From positions 1,550,001-1,614,000 of the forward strand of contig NZ_CP061498.1 in assembly GCF_014681765.1 (NCBI RefSeq): a stretch of DNA of 64,000 nt, read 5' to 3'. Shown in pieces: positions 18,262 through 26,683 of the stretch; position 1 is the first letter of the stretch, and each line of letters starts with the position of its first letter. The notes below the pieces were generated by a model. That model saw only the letters and a list, made by a program, of their open reading frames with translations, had not been told where the DNA came from and ran no database searches. The position numbers and the translations under genes are program-made. The DNA is from Roseicitreum antarcticum (lineage in GTDB: Bacteria > Pseudomonadota > Alphaproteobacteria > Rhodobacterales > Rhodobacteraceae).

Positions 18262-19128
18262 TCACGAGCAGGACAGCTCTGCCATCCGCCCCTGCGCCTC
18301 GGTCGCCTCGGCGCTGCCGGGGAAACGCAGGCTCAGTTCATCGAACATGATGCAGGCTTCCTCGTTCTGGCCCAGCGCATTCAGGTTGATGCCCAGTTGC
18401 AACAGCGCCGCCCCGGCGCGCGGGCCATCGGGGGCGGCGGTGAACGCGTCCAGATAGGCGCGCGCGGCATCCGACGGGTTACCCTCTGCCGCATGGGCCT
18501 GCCCCATCAGGAACCCCGCATCGACGCTCAGCGGCGATCCCGGGTAGGTGGTCAGAAAGTCCTGAAACCCCGCGACCGCTGCCGCATTGTCGCCCGCGTC
18601 AAACGCGGCACGCGCGGCATCAAACGCGCGCTGCTCGCCCGTTGCAAGTTCGGGCGCGGGTTCCGCGCCAGCGCCGCCGCCGGTCACCGCCGCATCGGGC
18701 AGCCCTTCGGCACCCGCGCCGCCCAGAAGCGACGTCTGGCCCAATTGGCTGACGTCACCGCCCTCCAGTTCAACCAGACGGAACTCCAGATCCCCGATGC
18801 GGTTGGTGGCATCGGACACGATGGTGTCGATGCGGAATTCCAGCCGCTCGGTCAGGCCGGTCAGCCGGGTCAGCTGCGCCTCGATCCTGTCGGCACGCTC
18901 CAACAATGAGCCGCCGATGCCGAACTGTGCCTGCCCCGGGTCCACCGCATTGCCGCCGCTGCTGGTCGCCAGCTCGGCGCGCAACTGCGCAACATCCCGC
19001 GTCAGCGTCACCAGCTCGGCCCGGATATCAGCCAGCGTCGCCGCATCTGCCGAAGCCTCCTGCGCCAGCCCCGATACCGGGGCCAGCAACAGCACAAGTC
19101 CGAACGCCCAGATTTTGCCCCGCATCAT
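18262..19128 (-). CDS. cpoB: Tol-Pal system periplasmic protein CpoB/YbgF
   Basis: CpoB links peptidoglycan synthesis with Tol-Pal constriction in the periplasm. The 288-residue protein starts with a signal peptide ending near GLAQEA, has a coiled-coil region around residues 28-100 for trimerisation, a flexible Gly/Ala/Pro-rich linker to about 155, and three TPR units in the C-terminal 120 residues. It lies 7 bp after pal, as in most proteobacteria. Confidence 0.93.
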   Translation of the reverse strand: MMRGKIWAFGLVLLLAPVSGLAQEASADAATLADIRAELVTLTRDVAQLRAELATSSGGNAVDPGQAQFGIGGSLLERADRIEAQLTRLTGLTERLEFRIDTIVSDATNRIGDLEFRLVELEGGDVSQLGQTSLLGGAGAEGLPDAAVTGGGAGAEPAPELATGEQRAFDAARAAFDAGDNAAAVAGFQDFLTTYPGSPLSVDAGFLMGQAHAAEGNPSDAARAYLDAFTAAPDGPRAGAALLQLGINLNALGQNEEACIMFDELSLRFPGSAEATEAQGRMAELSCS

Positions 19129-19135
19129 TGCCCCC

Positions 19136-19660
19136 TTACCCAGACAGGCCCGACGAGATCACCGTGACCGCGCGGCGGTTCATGTCCCAGCACCGCTGCT
19201 GCGCACAGGCTTCGACCGGACGTTCCTTGCCATAGCTGACCGTGCGCAGACGGCTGGCCGAAATGCCTTGCGCCATCAGGTATTGCTGCACGGCGGCGGC
19301 ACGGCGCGCACCAAGGGCCACGTTGTATTCGCGCGTGCCACGCTCATCCGCATGACCCTCGACGATCACCGCGAATTGCGGGTTGTCGTTCAGCCAGCGG
19401 GCCTGACCGCTCAGTACCTGCCGGGCGCCGTCATTCAGCGTGCTCTGGTCCACCTCGAACAGCACGCGGTCACCGACACGCTGCTGGAAATACGCTATCG
19501 ACGTGGGGTCGTTCACATCGCCCAGCCCCCCGCTGACGATGCCGCCATTCATGCCACCGGCACCAAAACCGCCATCATCCATGCCACCCCGGTTGGGGTT
19601 GTTGCAGGCCGCAACCGCGAACGCGGCCATGACCAGCAGTGCTTTTGTTGTCAGGTTCAT
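19136..19660 (-). CDS. pal: Peptidoglycan-associated lipoprotein Pal
   Basis: Pal anchors the outer membrane to the cell wall and works with TolB. The lipobox VAAC puts the acylated cysteine at residue 19. A Gly/Met/Asp-rich linker follows, then an OmpA-type peptidoglycan-binding domain (about 65-170) with VEGHADERGTREYN and GARRAAAV. At 174 residues it is the usual size. It follows tolB after 92 bp. Confidence 0.96.
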   Translation of the reverse strand: MNLTTKALLVMAAFAVAACNNPNRGGMDDGGFGAGGMNGGIVSGGLGDVNDPTSIAYFQQRVGDRVLFEVDQSTLNDGARQVLSGQARWLNDNPQFAVIVEGHADERGTREYNVALGARRAAAVQQYLMAQGISASRLRTVSYGKERPVEACAQQRCWDMNRRAVTVISSGLSG

Positions 19661-19752
19661 ATCGTCAGTCCTTGTTGTTCCGGCGGGTCAGGGCTGTCCT
19701 ATCACCGTCCGTCTGGTTTGAAAACGCCGCCCCGCGGGACGGAAACATCGCG

Positions 19753-21132
19753 TCACGGCAGCAACGGCGACCACGCGGGGTCGGATGCCGGGCCGGGGGT
19801 GGGCACGCGGCGCAGGTTGCGCCCCGAAATATCCACCGAGTAAATCGCAGGGTCGCCGCCCGCCTGTTCGCGGGCAAACATCACCACGCGGCCATTGGGC
19901 GCCCATGTCGGCCCCTCGTCAAGGAACGAGGACGTGAGCAGCCGCTCCTGGCTGCCATCGACCCGCATCACCCCGATGTGGAACCGGCCCTGGCTGGACT
20001 TGGTAAACGCGATCAGATCGCCGCGCGGCGACCAGACCGGGGTGCCATAGCGCCCCTGGCCAAAGCTGATGCGCTGCGCCTCGCCGCCCGTGGTCGGCAT
20101 GATATACAGCTGCGACGTACCCGAACGGTCGGATTCAAACACGATTTGGCGGCCATCGGGCGAAAAGCTGGGGGCCGTGGCGATCGAGGGCGCATCCGTC
20201 AACTGATACCGCTGCCCGTTGGACAGGTTCAGCACATAGAGGTCGGTATTTCCGCCAATCGACAACGAATAGACCACGCTCTGCCCGTCAGGCGAAAAGC
20301 GCGGCGCGAAGGTCATGGTGCCGGGCTGGTCGCCCACCTGCTGACGTTGCAGCGTCGCGACGTTCATCAGCGTGATGCGCGGAAAGCCGGATTCGTAGGA
20401 GGTATAAAGGATCCGGTCGCCACTGGGCGAGAAACGCGGCGCAAAGACCAGCGCGCTGCCATCCGTCAGGAAAGACACATTCTCGCCGTCCTGATCCATG
20501 ATCGCCAGCCGCTTCACCCGGTTTTCACGCGGCCCCGATTCCGACACGAACATCACCTGGCTGTCAAAATACCCGCCCTCGCCGGTGATCCGGCCATAGA
20601 CGGCATCGGACACCTTGTGCCCCATGCGCCGCCAACTGTCCGCACTGCCCGCGAATTGCAGGCCATCGCCCAGTTGCTGGCCCGACACCACGTCGAACAG
20701 CCGGAATTTCACCGTCACCTGGTTGCCCGACACTTCGACCGCGCCGGTAATCAGCGCCTGCGCGTTGATCGCGCGCCAATCGGCATATTGCACGGGGGCC
20801 GAGAAACTGCCGATCCGCGCGATATGCGCCGAGGCCGGGATCTCGCGGAACAGCCCGGTATTCGACAGGTTGGCCGCGATAACCCGCGCCACGCCCGCGG
20901 CATAGGGGGCTGCAGCGGCGTTTTCCGCGATGAAGTCGGGCACGGCAAAGGGCATCGGTTCGATCACGCCCTCAGTGATCTCGATGCGCAGCGGGCCGGT
21001 GGATTGCGCGCGGGCGGGCGCCCAGGTGGCGACTGCAGCCAGTAAAACGACGCTCAGCGTCATAAGGGCCAGCAATACACGCCGCCGGGTGCGGCCATCC
21101 TTGCGGGGTGGCAGGGTCAGCGAAGGGATCAT
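19753..21132 (-). CDS. tolB: Tol-Pal periplasmic beta-propeller TolB
   Basis: TolB is a periplasmic protein that shuttles between Pal and TolA. A long basic n-region and hydrophobic core give a signal peptide ending near ARAQS at residue 44. An N-terminal alpha/beta domain (about 50-170) is followed by a six-bladed propeller with repeated FSPDG-type motifs ([24 protein letters not shown]). The length is 459 residues. Its ATG overlaps the tolA stop by four bases. Confidence 0.96.
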   Translation of the reverse strand: MIPSLTLPPRKDGRTRRRVLLALMTLSVVLLAAVATWAPARAQSTGPLRIEITEGVIEPMPFAVPDFIAENAAAAPYAAGVARVIAANLSNTGLFREIPASAHIARIGSFSAPVQYADWRAINAQALITGAVEVSGNQVTVKFRLFDVVSGQQLGDGLQFAGSADSWRRMGHKVSDAVYGRITGEGGYFDSQVMFVSESGPRENRVKRLAIMDQDGENVSFLTDGSALVFAPRFSPSGDRILYTSYESGFPRITLMNVATLQRQQVGDQPGTMTFAPRFSPDGQSVVYSLSIGGNTDLYVLNLSNGQRYQLTDAPSIATAPSFSPDGRQIVFESDRSGTSQLYIMPTTGGEAQRISFGQGRYGTPVWSPRGDLIAFTKSSQGRFHIGVMRVDGSQERLLTSSFLDEGPTWAPNGRVVMFAREQAGGDPAIYSVDISGRNLRRVPTPGPASDPAWSPLLP

Positions 21133-22334
21133 CGGAACCTCATGCTTTCAGGGTTGAATGTCATTTCTATATCACGCCACTGGTCATATTTCTCGGTCGG
21201 CAGGCCGAAACCTGTCGCCCCGCAGCGCAAGATTGCGCGACGGGCCGCATCAAAGGCCTGCTGCGCAGCACCTTCCGACCCGCCCGAGAACCGCACCATG
21301 CGCAGCGAACCCCCTTCGGGCACCGCATCGGGCGTCATCGAGAAGCCGATGACCACCGTGGTATTCAGCGCCTCGGACGACAGCGCGCCGACGTTCCAGC
21401 ATTGCTGCACCGCCAACCGCAAGCCGTCCTGTTCCCCTTGGGTCAGCGGCGGGCCAGAGGCCACTTCGGCCGACGATTGTCCCATCGCCGCCGCCAGGGC
21501 CGCACTCGTATCAATCTGCCCGGCGGGTTCTGGTTCCTCGGACGGCTCAGGTTCTGGCGCAGGTTCTGGCGCAGGTGCCGGGGGTGTCGGGGCAGGTTCG
21601 GGTTCGGGCGCTGGCTCGGGCGCAGGCTCGGGGGCAGGCTCGGGGGCAGGCTCGGGGGCAGGCTCTGGTTCGGGCGCAGGCACCGGCCGATCCGGTCGGG
21701 CACGTGGGCGCTGGCTGGCATCGGGCGCGGTGTTGGGGCGCGTGGGCACGGCCTCTTCATCCGTCTCGGTTGCTTCGGTCACGATCTCGGTCGTTGCGGC
21801 GGCGCGCGCGGTGGCCTCGGCCTCTTCTTGCGGCACGGGGCTGGGGTCGGCTTCGGCGTCCGGCACCACGGCGGCGCGGTCCTCCAGGTCGATCCGCGCC
21901 TCGGGGTCGGGCGTGGGGGCAACCTCGGGCGCCACCCGGTCCACCGGGCGCTGCGTGGGCCGTTCGGTCACCGCGGGCGGCGTGACCGGGCCGGGATTGG
22001 GCGCGACCGGGGGCGGCGCGACGATGGGTTCGGGCTCCGGCGCAGGTTCAGGTTCCGGCGCAGGTTCGGGCGCAGGTTCAGGTTCCGGCGCGGGCGGCGG
22101 TGGCGCGGGCTCTGGCTCTGGCGCAGGCGGTGCCGCATCAGGCACTACCTCGGGCGCCGGGCGGCGCACGACATCGGACAGCGCCGCGAATTCTTCGGTC
22201 GTGACAATGGACACATCGGCGACCGGCACCGACACAGGCGTATCGGGCGTGCTGAACAGGTCGCCCACCATCACCCAGCCGATCAGGGCGACATGCGCCA
22301 CCGCCGAAATTTTCTGCCCCGTATCCATGCTCAT
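21129..22334 (-). CDS. tolA: Tol-Pal energy transducer TolA, proline-rich stalk
   Basis: TolA spans the periplasm from the TolQR motor to TolB/Pal. One transmembrane segment lies near residues 10-27. The stalk is an extended Pro-Glu-Ala repeat (PEPAPEPAP-type) mixed with acidic stretches, not the long alpha-helical stalk of E. coli TolA. The C-terminal about 110 residues form a TolA/TonB-type domain with QQCWNVGAL and [11 protein letters not shown], the cysteine pair placed as in TolA. I chose the ATG at 22334, eight bases after the tolR stop, with TAAGG just upstream. Total 401 residues. Confidence 0.88.
   Translation of the reverse strand: MSMDTGQKISAVAHVALIGWVMVGDLFSTPDTPVSVPVADVSIVTTEEFAALSDVVRRPAPEVVPDAAPPAPEPEPAPPPPAPEPEPAPEPAPEPEPAPEPEPIVAPPPVAPNPGPVTPPAVTERPTQRPVDRVAPEVAPTPDPEARIDLEDRAAVVPDAEADPSPVPQEEAEATARAAATTEIVTEATETDEEAVPTRPNTAPDASQRPRARPDRPVPAPEPEPAPEPAPEPAPEPAPEPAPEPEPAPTPPAPAPEPAPEPEPSEEPEPAGQIDTSAALAAAMGQSSAEVASGPPLTQGEQDGLRLAVQQCWNVGALSSEALNTTVVIGFSMTPDAVPEGGSLRMVRFSGGSEGAAQQAFDAARRAILRCGATGFGLPTEKYDQWRDIEMTFNPESMRFR
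21622..21665 (-). repeat. 12-bp tandem repeat inside tolA stalk
   Basis: Three perfect copies of GCAGGCTCGGGG plus a partial fourth encode successive Pro-Glu-Pro-Ala units in the TolA stalk. More diverged copies continue on both sides and a second cluster lies near 22030-22110. The unit is in frame, so copy-number change would only lengthen or shorten the stalk. Confidence 0.85.
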
Positions 22335-22341
22335 TAAGACC

Positions 22342-22824
22342 TTACTGGCCCGCCCGGTCGTTGAGTGTTCCGTCCAGGGTCGGGCCACCCGTATCCGTCA
22401 CCAGCCCGATATTGTTGAACCCGCCGCTGTTCAGCGCGCCCATCACCTGCACCACGCGCTCATACGGGATCGCCCCGTCGGCGCGCAAAAACACCTTGTT
22501 GTCCGTCCGCTCTGCCGCAATCGCACGCAACTGCCCGATCAGGTTGCCGCCCTGCACCTCGGTCGTCTGGATCAAGATGCGCCCATCTGCCGTCAGCGTA
22601 ACCGACAGCGGCTCTTCTTGTTCCGACGGCAAAGCCCCGGCGGATGTGCGCGGCAGTTCCACCGGCACGCCCACGGTCAGCATCGGCGCTGCCACCATGA
22701 AGATGATCAACAACACCAGCATCACATCCACGAACGGCGTGACGTTGATTTCCGACATCGGCGCGGCGCGGCTGCGCCCCCTGCGCCGCCCGCCGCCGCC
22801 GCCTTTTACAACTCCGCCCCCCAT
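22342..22824 (-). CDS. tolR: Tol-Pal motor subunit TolR
   Basis: TolR is the ExbD/MotB-type proton channel subunit. After a Gly/Arg-rich N-terminal tail comes SEINVTPFVDVMLVLLIIF, one transmembrane segment carrying the proton-binding aspartate, near residues 25-45. The periplasmic domain occupies the remaining residues up to 160. It lies two bases after tolQ and seven before tolA, so the three motor genes are tightly coupled. Confidence 0.95.
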   Translation of the reverse strand: MGGGVVKGGGGGRRRGRSRAAPMSEINVTPFVDVMLVLLIIFMVAAPMLTVGVPVELPRTSAGALPSEQEEPLSVTLTADGRILIQTTEVQGGNLIGQLRAIAAERTDNKVFLRADGAIPYERVVQVMGALNSGGFNNIGLVTDTGGPTLDGTLNDRAGQ

Positions 22825-22826
22825 GA

Positions 22827-23522
22827 TCAGCCGTCCAGCTGGCGCGAGAGGATGGTCGAGAACTCGTCCGAGAACGCCTCGTAACCGCCGATGATGCCCG
22901 CGCTGTCATCATTCAGCTTGTTGTAGAAAATCGTCGCCGGAATAGCCGCCAGCAGCCCCAGCCCGGTGGCCAGCAGCGCCTCGGCAATCCCGGGTGCCAC
23001 GACGGCCAGGTTGGTGGATTGGGCCAGCGCGATCTGCTCGAACGCATGCTTGATCCCCCAGACCGTGCCGAACAACCCGATGAACGGCGAGGCCGAACCC
23101 ACCGTTGCCAGGAACGTCAGCCCCTGCGTCAACGCGCGCGCCTCGCGGTCGATCGCCACATTCATCGAACGGTCAATCCGCGCCACCGCGCCGGTGATCA
23201 GCCCGCCATCCTGCCGGTGCGACCGCCGCCATTCCAGCATTCCCGCGCAGAAAACGCGTTCGGGCGCCGTGGCGGGGTCGGGGCCGATCTTGTCGAACAG
23301 CTCATCCAGCGGCTCGCCCGACCAGAAGGCTGCATCGAACCGCGCGGCCTCAGTGCGTGCCCGGCGAAAGCGCAGGTGTTTTTGAAAAATGATGCCCCAG
23401 GCCCAGAACGAGGCAACGATCAGCATGATCATCACCAGCTGCACCGTCAGGGTGGCGCGCGCAAAAAGCGCAAGAAGCGAAAAATCAAGCTCCTGCGCCA
23501 GTGCGAGGGTTTCTTGTTCCAT
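22827..23522 (-). CDS. tolQ: Tol-Pal motor subunit TolQ
   Basis: TolQ (231 residues) is the MotA/ExbB-type subunit that forms the proton-driven motor with TolR. Three transmembrane segments are visible near 20-42, 135-160 and 175-200. The MotA/ExbB core has FLATVGSASPFIGLFGTVWG and GIAEALLATGLGLLAAIPA. I prefer the ATG at 23522, preceded by GAGTGAG; a GTG four codons upstream at 23534 is possible. Confidence 0.95.
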   Translation of the reverse strand: MEQETLALAQELDFSLLALFARATLTVQLVMIMLIVASFWAWGIIFQKHLRFRRARTEAARFDAAFWSGEPLDELFDKIGPDPATAPERVFCAGMLEWRRSHRQDGGLITGAVARIDRSMNVAIDREARALTQGLTFLATVGSASPFIGLFGTVWGIKHAFEQIALAQSTNLAVVAPGIAEALLATGLGLLAAIPATIFYNKLNDDSAGIIGGYEAFSDEFSTILSRQLDG

Positions 23523-23618
23523 ATGACTGCTCACTCAAAAAGGATAGGCTGCCTGACTGGCAACTCTGATTTGCGCACAACTTACAGAAGTTTTCGGCCC
23601 AGCGCCAACACAAGGCTG

Positions 23619-24044
23619 TCAGACTGGTGGATTTTCGCCCCAAGACGCGATTTGTTGCCGAAAGTCATCAGGGAATCGTACCGCGCGCCCCCTCAGCGTC
23701 ATACAAATAAGCGTGAGCGTCGCGGTGAACAGGCAATCCCCACCGCGCCACACCTCTTGGCGCAAACGCAGGCGCGCACCGCGCACTGCATCCGCGCCGT
23801 CCAGCGCCGTCGTGACCGTCAGTTCATCATCCAACCGGGCGGGCCGCAGGAAATCCGCCTGCAGGGCGCGGACCGCGAAAACCACGCCCGCGCCCTCTTT
23901 CAGCGCGCGCTGATCGACGCCCAGCGCGCGTACCCATTCGCTGCGCGCGCGCTCCACGTACTTCAGGTAATTGGCGTGATAGACGATCCCGGCCATGTCG
24001 GTATCCTCGTAATACACGCGGCAGGTGAAGCGGTGCGCAATCAT
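23619..24044 (-). CDS. ybgC: Tol-Pal associated acyl-CoA thioesterase YbgC
   Basis: A hot-dog-fold thioesterase of 141 residues, the first gene of the Tol-Pal run. The catalytic region YEDTDMAGIVYHANYLKY at residues 12-29 holds the aspartate (D16) and the histidine (H23). It probably hydrolyses acyl-CoA or acyl-ACP near phospholipid synthesis. Its only ribosome binding signal, AAGG six bases before the ATG, is provided by the first unit of a tandem repeat that starts at 24051. No normal promoter is visible close by. Confidence 0.93.
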   Translation of the reverse strand: MIAHRFTCRVYYEDTDMAGIVYHANYLKYVERARSEWVRALGVDQRALKEGAGVVFAVRALQADFLRPARLDDELTVTTALDGADAVRGARLRLRQEVWRGGDCLFTATLTLICMTLRGRAVRFPDDFRQQIASWGENPPV

Positions 24045-24050
24045 GACGTG

Positions 24051-24162
24051 CCTTGGTTCGGGGGCCTTGGTTCGGGGGCCTTGGTTTGGGGGCCGGGGTG
24101 TGCGGGCCGTGGTGTGCGGGCCGGAGTTTGCGGGGCCGGGGTTGGGGGACCGGGAGTGCGCG
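24051..24162. repeat. 14-bp degenerate minisatellite upstream of ybgC
   Basis: Eight head-to-tail units of about 14 bp begin six bases before the ybgC start. The first two are identical (CCTTGGTTCGGGGG), the third differs by one base, and the next five drift to CCGGGGTGTGCGGG-like forms, one of them 15 bp long. The gradient from perfect near the gene to worn further out suggests recent expansion at the gene-proximal end. On the minus strand units 1-3 each contain CCAAGG, and the first serves as the ybgC Shine-Dalgarno. Confidence 0.9.
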
Positions 24163-24466
24163 CCAGCTTGGTCAGCACCGACATGGGGTAAACCTGACCC
24201 CGCAGGCGGCGCAACGCAACCCCTTGTCGGGCACCGATAGCGCCCAAACCAGCCTCAGCGTATGTATCAAACCCATACCGGAACCATACCGTTTCCAGAC
24301 CCGGATTTTCCAATAAAACAAGGGGAAAATGTCGGGTTTCGCCGCACGGGCGGTTGCGCCGTTAAACCTTCGGTAACGTGTCGGGTTCAACGTGAATGGG
24401 CGCAGCCTGACGCCGCGCCCCCAATACGTCCTAAACCCCAGCAAATGAAGGGGCTCTCACCTGCAA
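24163..24466. other. Intergenic region between ybgC repeat and the aldolase-like gene
   Basis: No gene is seen in these 304 bases. The stretch holds one copy of the 43-bp dispersed repeat (24258-24300). The other part, 24340-24466, is unremarkable; no clear terminator was found after the aldolase-like gene, whose stop is at 24467. The tol operon promoter presumably lies here, but I cannot point to convincing -35/-10 boxes. Confidence 0.5.
24258..24300 (-). repeat. 43-bp dispersed intergenic repeat, copy 1
   Basis: This 43-bp sequence recurs in inverted orientation at 61686-61728 with a single mismatch (42 of 43 identical). Inside it GGTATGGTT occurs twice in tandem around a CCGG centre. Both copies lie in non-coding DNA 5' of minus-strand genes (ybgC here, lpd there). 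The element is too short for an insertion sequence and resembles a REP-like or regulatory repeat. Confidence 0.9.
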
Positions 24467-25279
24467 TCAGTCAAACATATCCGGCTGCGTCGCCTTCAAC
24501 TGCTCCCAGATCGGCTGGAAATGCAGCCATCCGATGTAGTCGCTGCCCACATGCTCACGTGAATAGCGCGCCGATTCGGCCTTGATGAACACTGGCGCAA
24601 TCCCCGTCGCCTCGATCATCAATTCCTGCTGGCAGCACCGTTCCAGCGCGATGAACCAGAAGGCTGCCGCCTCGATACTGTGGCGGCTGGCGGTCAGTAA
24701 TCCGTGGTTTTGATGGATCGCGGCTTTCACATCCTTGAACGCCGCCGCGACGTCGTTCCCGGCATGCTGTTCCACCGCAACCTGCCCGGCATGGTCGCCG
24801 ATGATCACATGATCCTCGAAAAACGCGCAGGCATCTTGCGTGATCGGGCGGATCGGACGGCCCAGCGCGGCAAAGGCCACACCATATTGTGTGTGCGCAT
24901 GGCACATCGCAATAATATCTGGTTGCGCCTCATGCACATTGGCGTGCAGCACAAAGCCCGCGCGGTTCACCGCGTAATTGCCTTCGATCACCGTACCGGC
25001 ATGGTCCACCAGGATCAGGTTCGACATCTTCACCTGACTGAAATGCACGCACATCGGGTTCGTCCAGTAAAGTTCCGGGCGCTCTGGGTCGCGCACCGTC
25101 AGGTGCCCTGCAAAGCCATAATCCAGCCCGTGCAGCGCAAACGCCCGGCACGCGGCGACCAGCCGTTCCTTGCGGTGCTGGCGCTCTTGCGCCAGATCGC
25201 CGAATTTCGGCATGTATGGAAATGTCAGCCCGTCTTGCTCAGGCTCATAGATTGATACGCGGTTTCCCAAGGCAACCAT
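24467..25279 (-). CDS. Class II aldolase/adducin-family protein
   Basis: The 270-residue protein has the zinc-binding fold of L-fuculose-phosphate aldolase and related epimerases. The metal histidines are visible in MCHAHTQYG near 130-138, and in HQNHGLL near 190, the family third histidine. The characteristic N-terminal catalytic glutamate region is not obvious, so an aldolase reaction is not certain; many such homologues act on unknown substrates. GGAGGAG lies eight bases before the ATG at 25279; a start six codons upstream is less likely. It stands alone. Confidence 0.85.
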   Translation of the reverse strand: MVALGNRVSIYEPEQDGLTFPYMPKFGDLAQERQHRKERLVAACRAFALHGLDYGFAGHLTVRDPERPELYWTNPMCVHFSQVKMSNLILVDHAGTVIEGNYAVNRAGFVLHANVHEAQPDIIAMCHAHTQYGVAFAALGRPIRPITQDACAFFEDHVIIGDHAGQVAVEQHAGNDVAAAFKDVKAAIHQNHGLLTASRHSIEAAAFWFIALERCCQQELMIEATGIAPVFIKAESARYSREHVGSDYIGWLHFQPIWEQLKATQPDMFD

Positions 25280-25356
25280 TACGTGCTCCTCCAACAATGT
25301 TGCTTCCCCGCGCCTGAGTATGACAGCCGTTTTGCATTGCGCAAGCAGCGCGGTGC

Positions 25357-25869
25357 CTACCCTTGGCGGCAGCGTGCCGCATCAAGGCACCAGCGTTCAA
25401 CCGTCACGAGATCATAGGGCAACGCCTGCGCCATCCCGCCCTCAAAGTCCTGAAACGCTTGCATATTGTTGGAATGCACCCCCAGAAGAACCGGAACATC
25501 ATTGCCCAGTGCCTCGGCGATCAGCGGGGCAAAACCACGGCCAAGGGCCTCTTGCTTGCCAAATTTGTTCAAAATTAACACGTGTGTGTCATGATCGAGG
25601 TCACGCCCCACTGCCATGACCGCCGCCTCCAGCGCGCCCGGGTCCAGGCGGCACCCCTGCGCACCTGCGCCAAGCCGCTGACTGATAAGGAATTCACCGC
25701 CACTTAGTATTTGCAACCGCATTTCCCCACGTGACAGCCCCGCCCCACCAAGGGTGCGCTGCACCGCACCAGCAACGCGCAGCCCCTGCGCCTTCATGGT
25801 CTGCGCCACCAGCGCCAGAAACACGTCCAGCGCGCCGGGGCCGGGCGCTATGACATAGCCCAACCGCAT
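25357..25869 (-). CDS. DUF2478 family protein
   Basis: About 170 residues with the family opening LGYVIAPGPGALDVFLALVA and the later ILNKFGKQEA and GVHSNNMQAFQDFEGG. DUF2478 proteins look like nucleotide-binding (P-loop-derived) proteins and often lie next to molybdate transport or molybdoenzyme genes; none is near here, and the function is unknown. I put the start at the ATG 25869 because the fold begins there; the frame continues 15 codons upstream. Confidence 0.75.
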   Translation of the reverse strand: MRLGYVIAPGPGALDVFLALVAQTMKAQGLRVAGAVQRTLGGAGLSRGEMRLQILSGGEFLISQRLGAGAQGCRLDPGALEAAVMAVGRDLDHDTHVLILNKFGKQEALGRGFAPLIAEALGNDVPVLLGVHSNNMQAFQDFEGGMAQALPYDLVTVERWCLDAARCRQG

Positions 25870-25975
25870 CACCGCGTCGCCGTGATGCGCGGCGCCGAAA
25901 TCGCCCCGGACCACAGCGCCCCCAACCTGCTAAGCGCAGACCTCCTCTGTCCGGACCGACGCACCTCAGACCACA

Positions 25976-26683
25976 TCACCCCCAGACCACATCGCCAAGA
26001 AAGATATACCCCGCACCATAGATCGTCTTTATCAACCTTGGGTTGCGCGGATCTTCCCCCAACTTCGTCCGCAACCGAGAGATGCGCACATCCATCGCCC
26101 GGTCAAAACTCTCGCCAGCCATACCACCCAGAGATTCCTGCATTTGTGCCCGCGTTATCAACCGCTTTGGGGAATCGAGGAACAACCGCAGCACCTCACC
26201 CTCTGCGTGTGAAAATGCAACTTCGGCGCCCGCGTCGCTGACCAGAAGATACCGCTCGAAATGCGCGGTCCATCCGTTGAACCGCGCAGTGTCCGGCGCG
26301 GCCCCTACGGCGTTGCGTCCCCGCCGCAGCCGGGCGCGGATGCGCGCCACCACCTCGGCGGGGTCGAAGGGTTTGATGATGTAATCATCCGCCCCCAGTT
26401 CCAGCCCCGTCACCCGGTCCTGCACCTGCGCCCGGCCAGAAATGATGATGATCGTCGCCCCCGATTCCAGGGCCAGCCGGTGCACCAGCGCCAACCCGTC
26501 GCGGTCCGGCAGACCAAGGTCCACCAGGCAGACATCAGGTGCGCTGCGTTTCAACGCCGCCTCGAATTCCGCCGCCCGCGCATAGGTTGCGGTGCGGAAC
26601 CCCGCATCACACAGAGCCTGCGCCAGCATGCGGCGGATCTCGGGCTCATCATCCAGAATCGCGACCAGCGGTTGCATCATCAT
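25976..26683 (-). CDS. OmpR-family response regulator
   Basis: A 235-residue transcription factor with an N-terminal receiver domain and a C-terminal winged helix. The phosphate-accepting aspartate is D55 in CLVDLGLPD, with acidic DDE at 11-13 and K104-like KPFDPAEV. The DNA-binding domain spans about 130-228. The start overlaps the stop of the hybrid kinase by four bases, so the two form a cognate pair. Three ATGs in a row open the gene; GGAAGG lies just before them and best fits the second or third. Confidence 0.93.
   Translation of the reverse strand: MMMQPLVAILDDEPEIRRMLAQALCDAGFRTATYARAAEFEAALKRSAPDVCLVDLGLPDRDGLALVHRLALESGATIIIISGRAQVQDRVTGLELGADDYIIKPFDPAEVVARIRARLRRGRNAVGAAPDTARFNGWTAHFERYLLVSDAGAEVAFSHAEGEVLRLFLDSPKRLITRAQMQESLGGMAGESFDRAMDVRISRLRTKLGEDPRNPRLIKTIYGAGYIFLGDVVWG

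Noticed and set aside
24041-24313. Pro/Thr-rich frame through the minisatellite
   Set aside because: The 14-bp unit is not a multiple of three, so its peptide repeats are accidental; the same peptide seen at 61700 comes from the DNA repeat itself.
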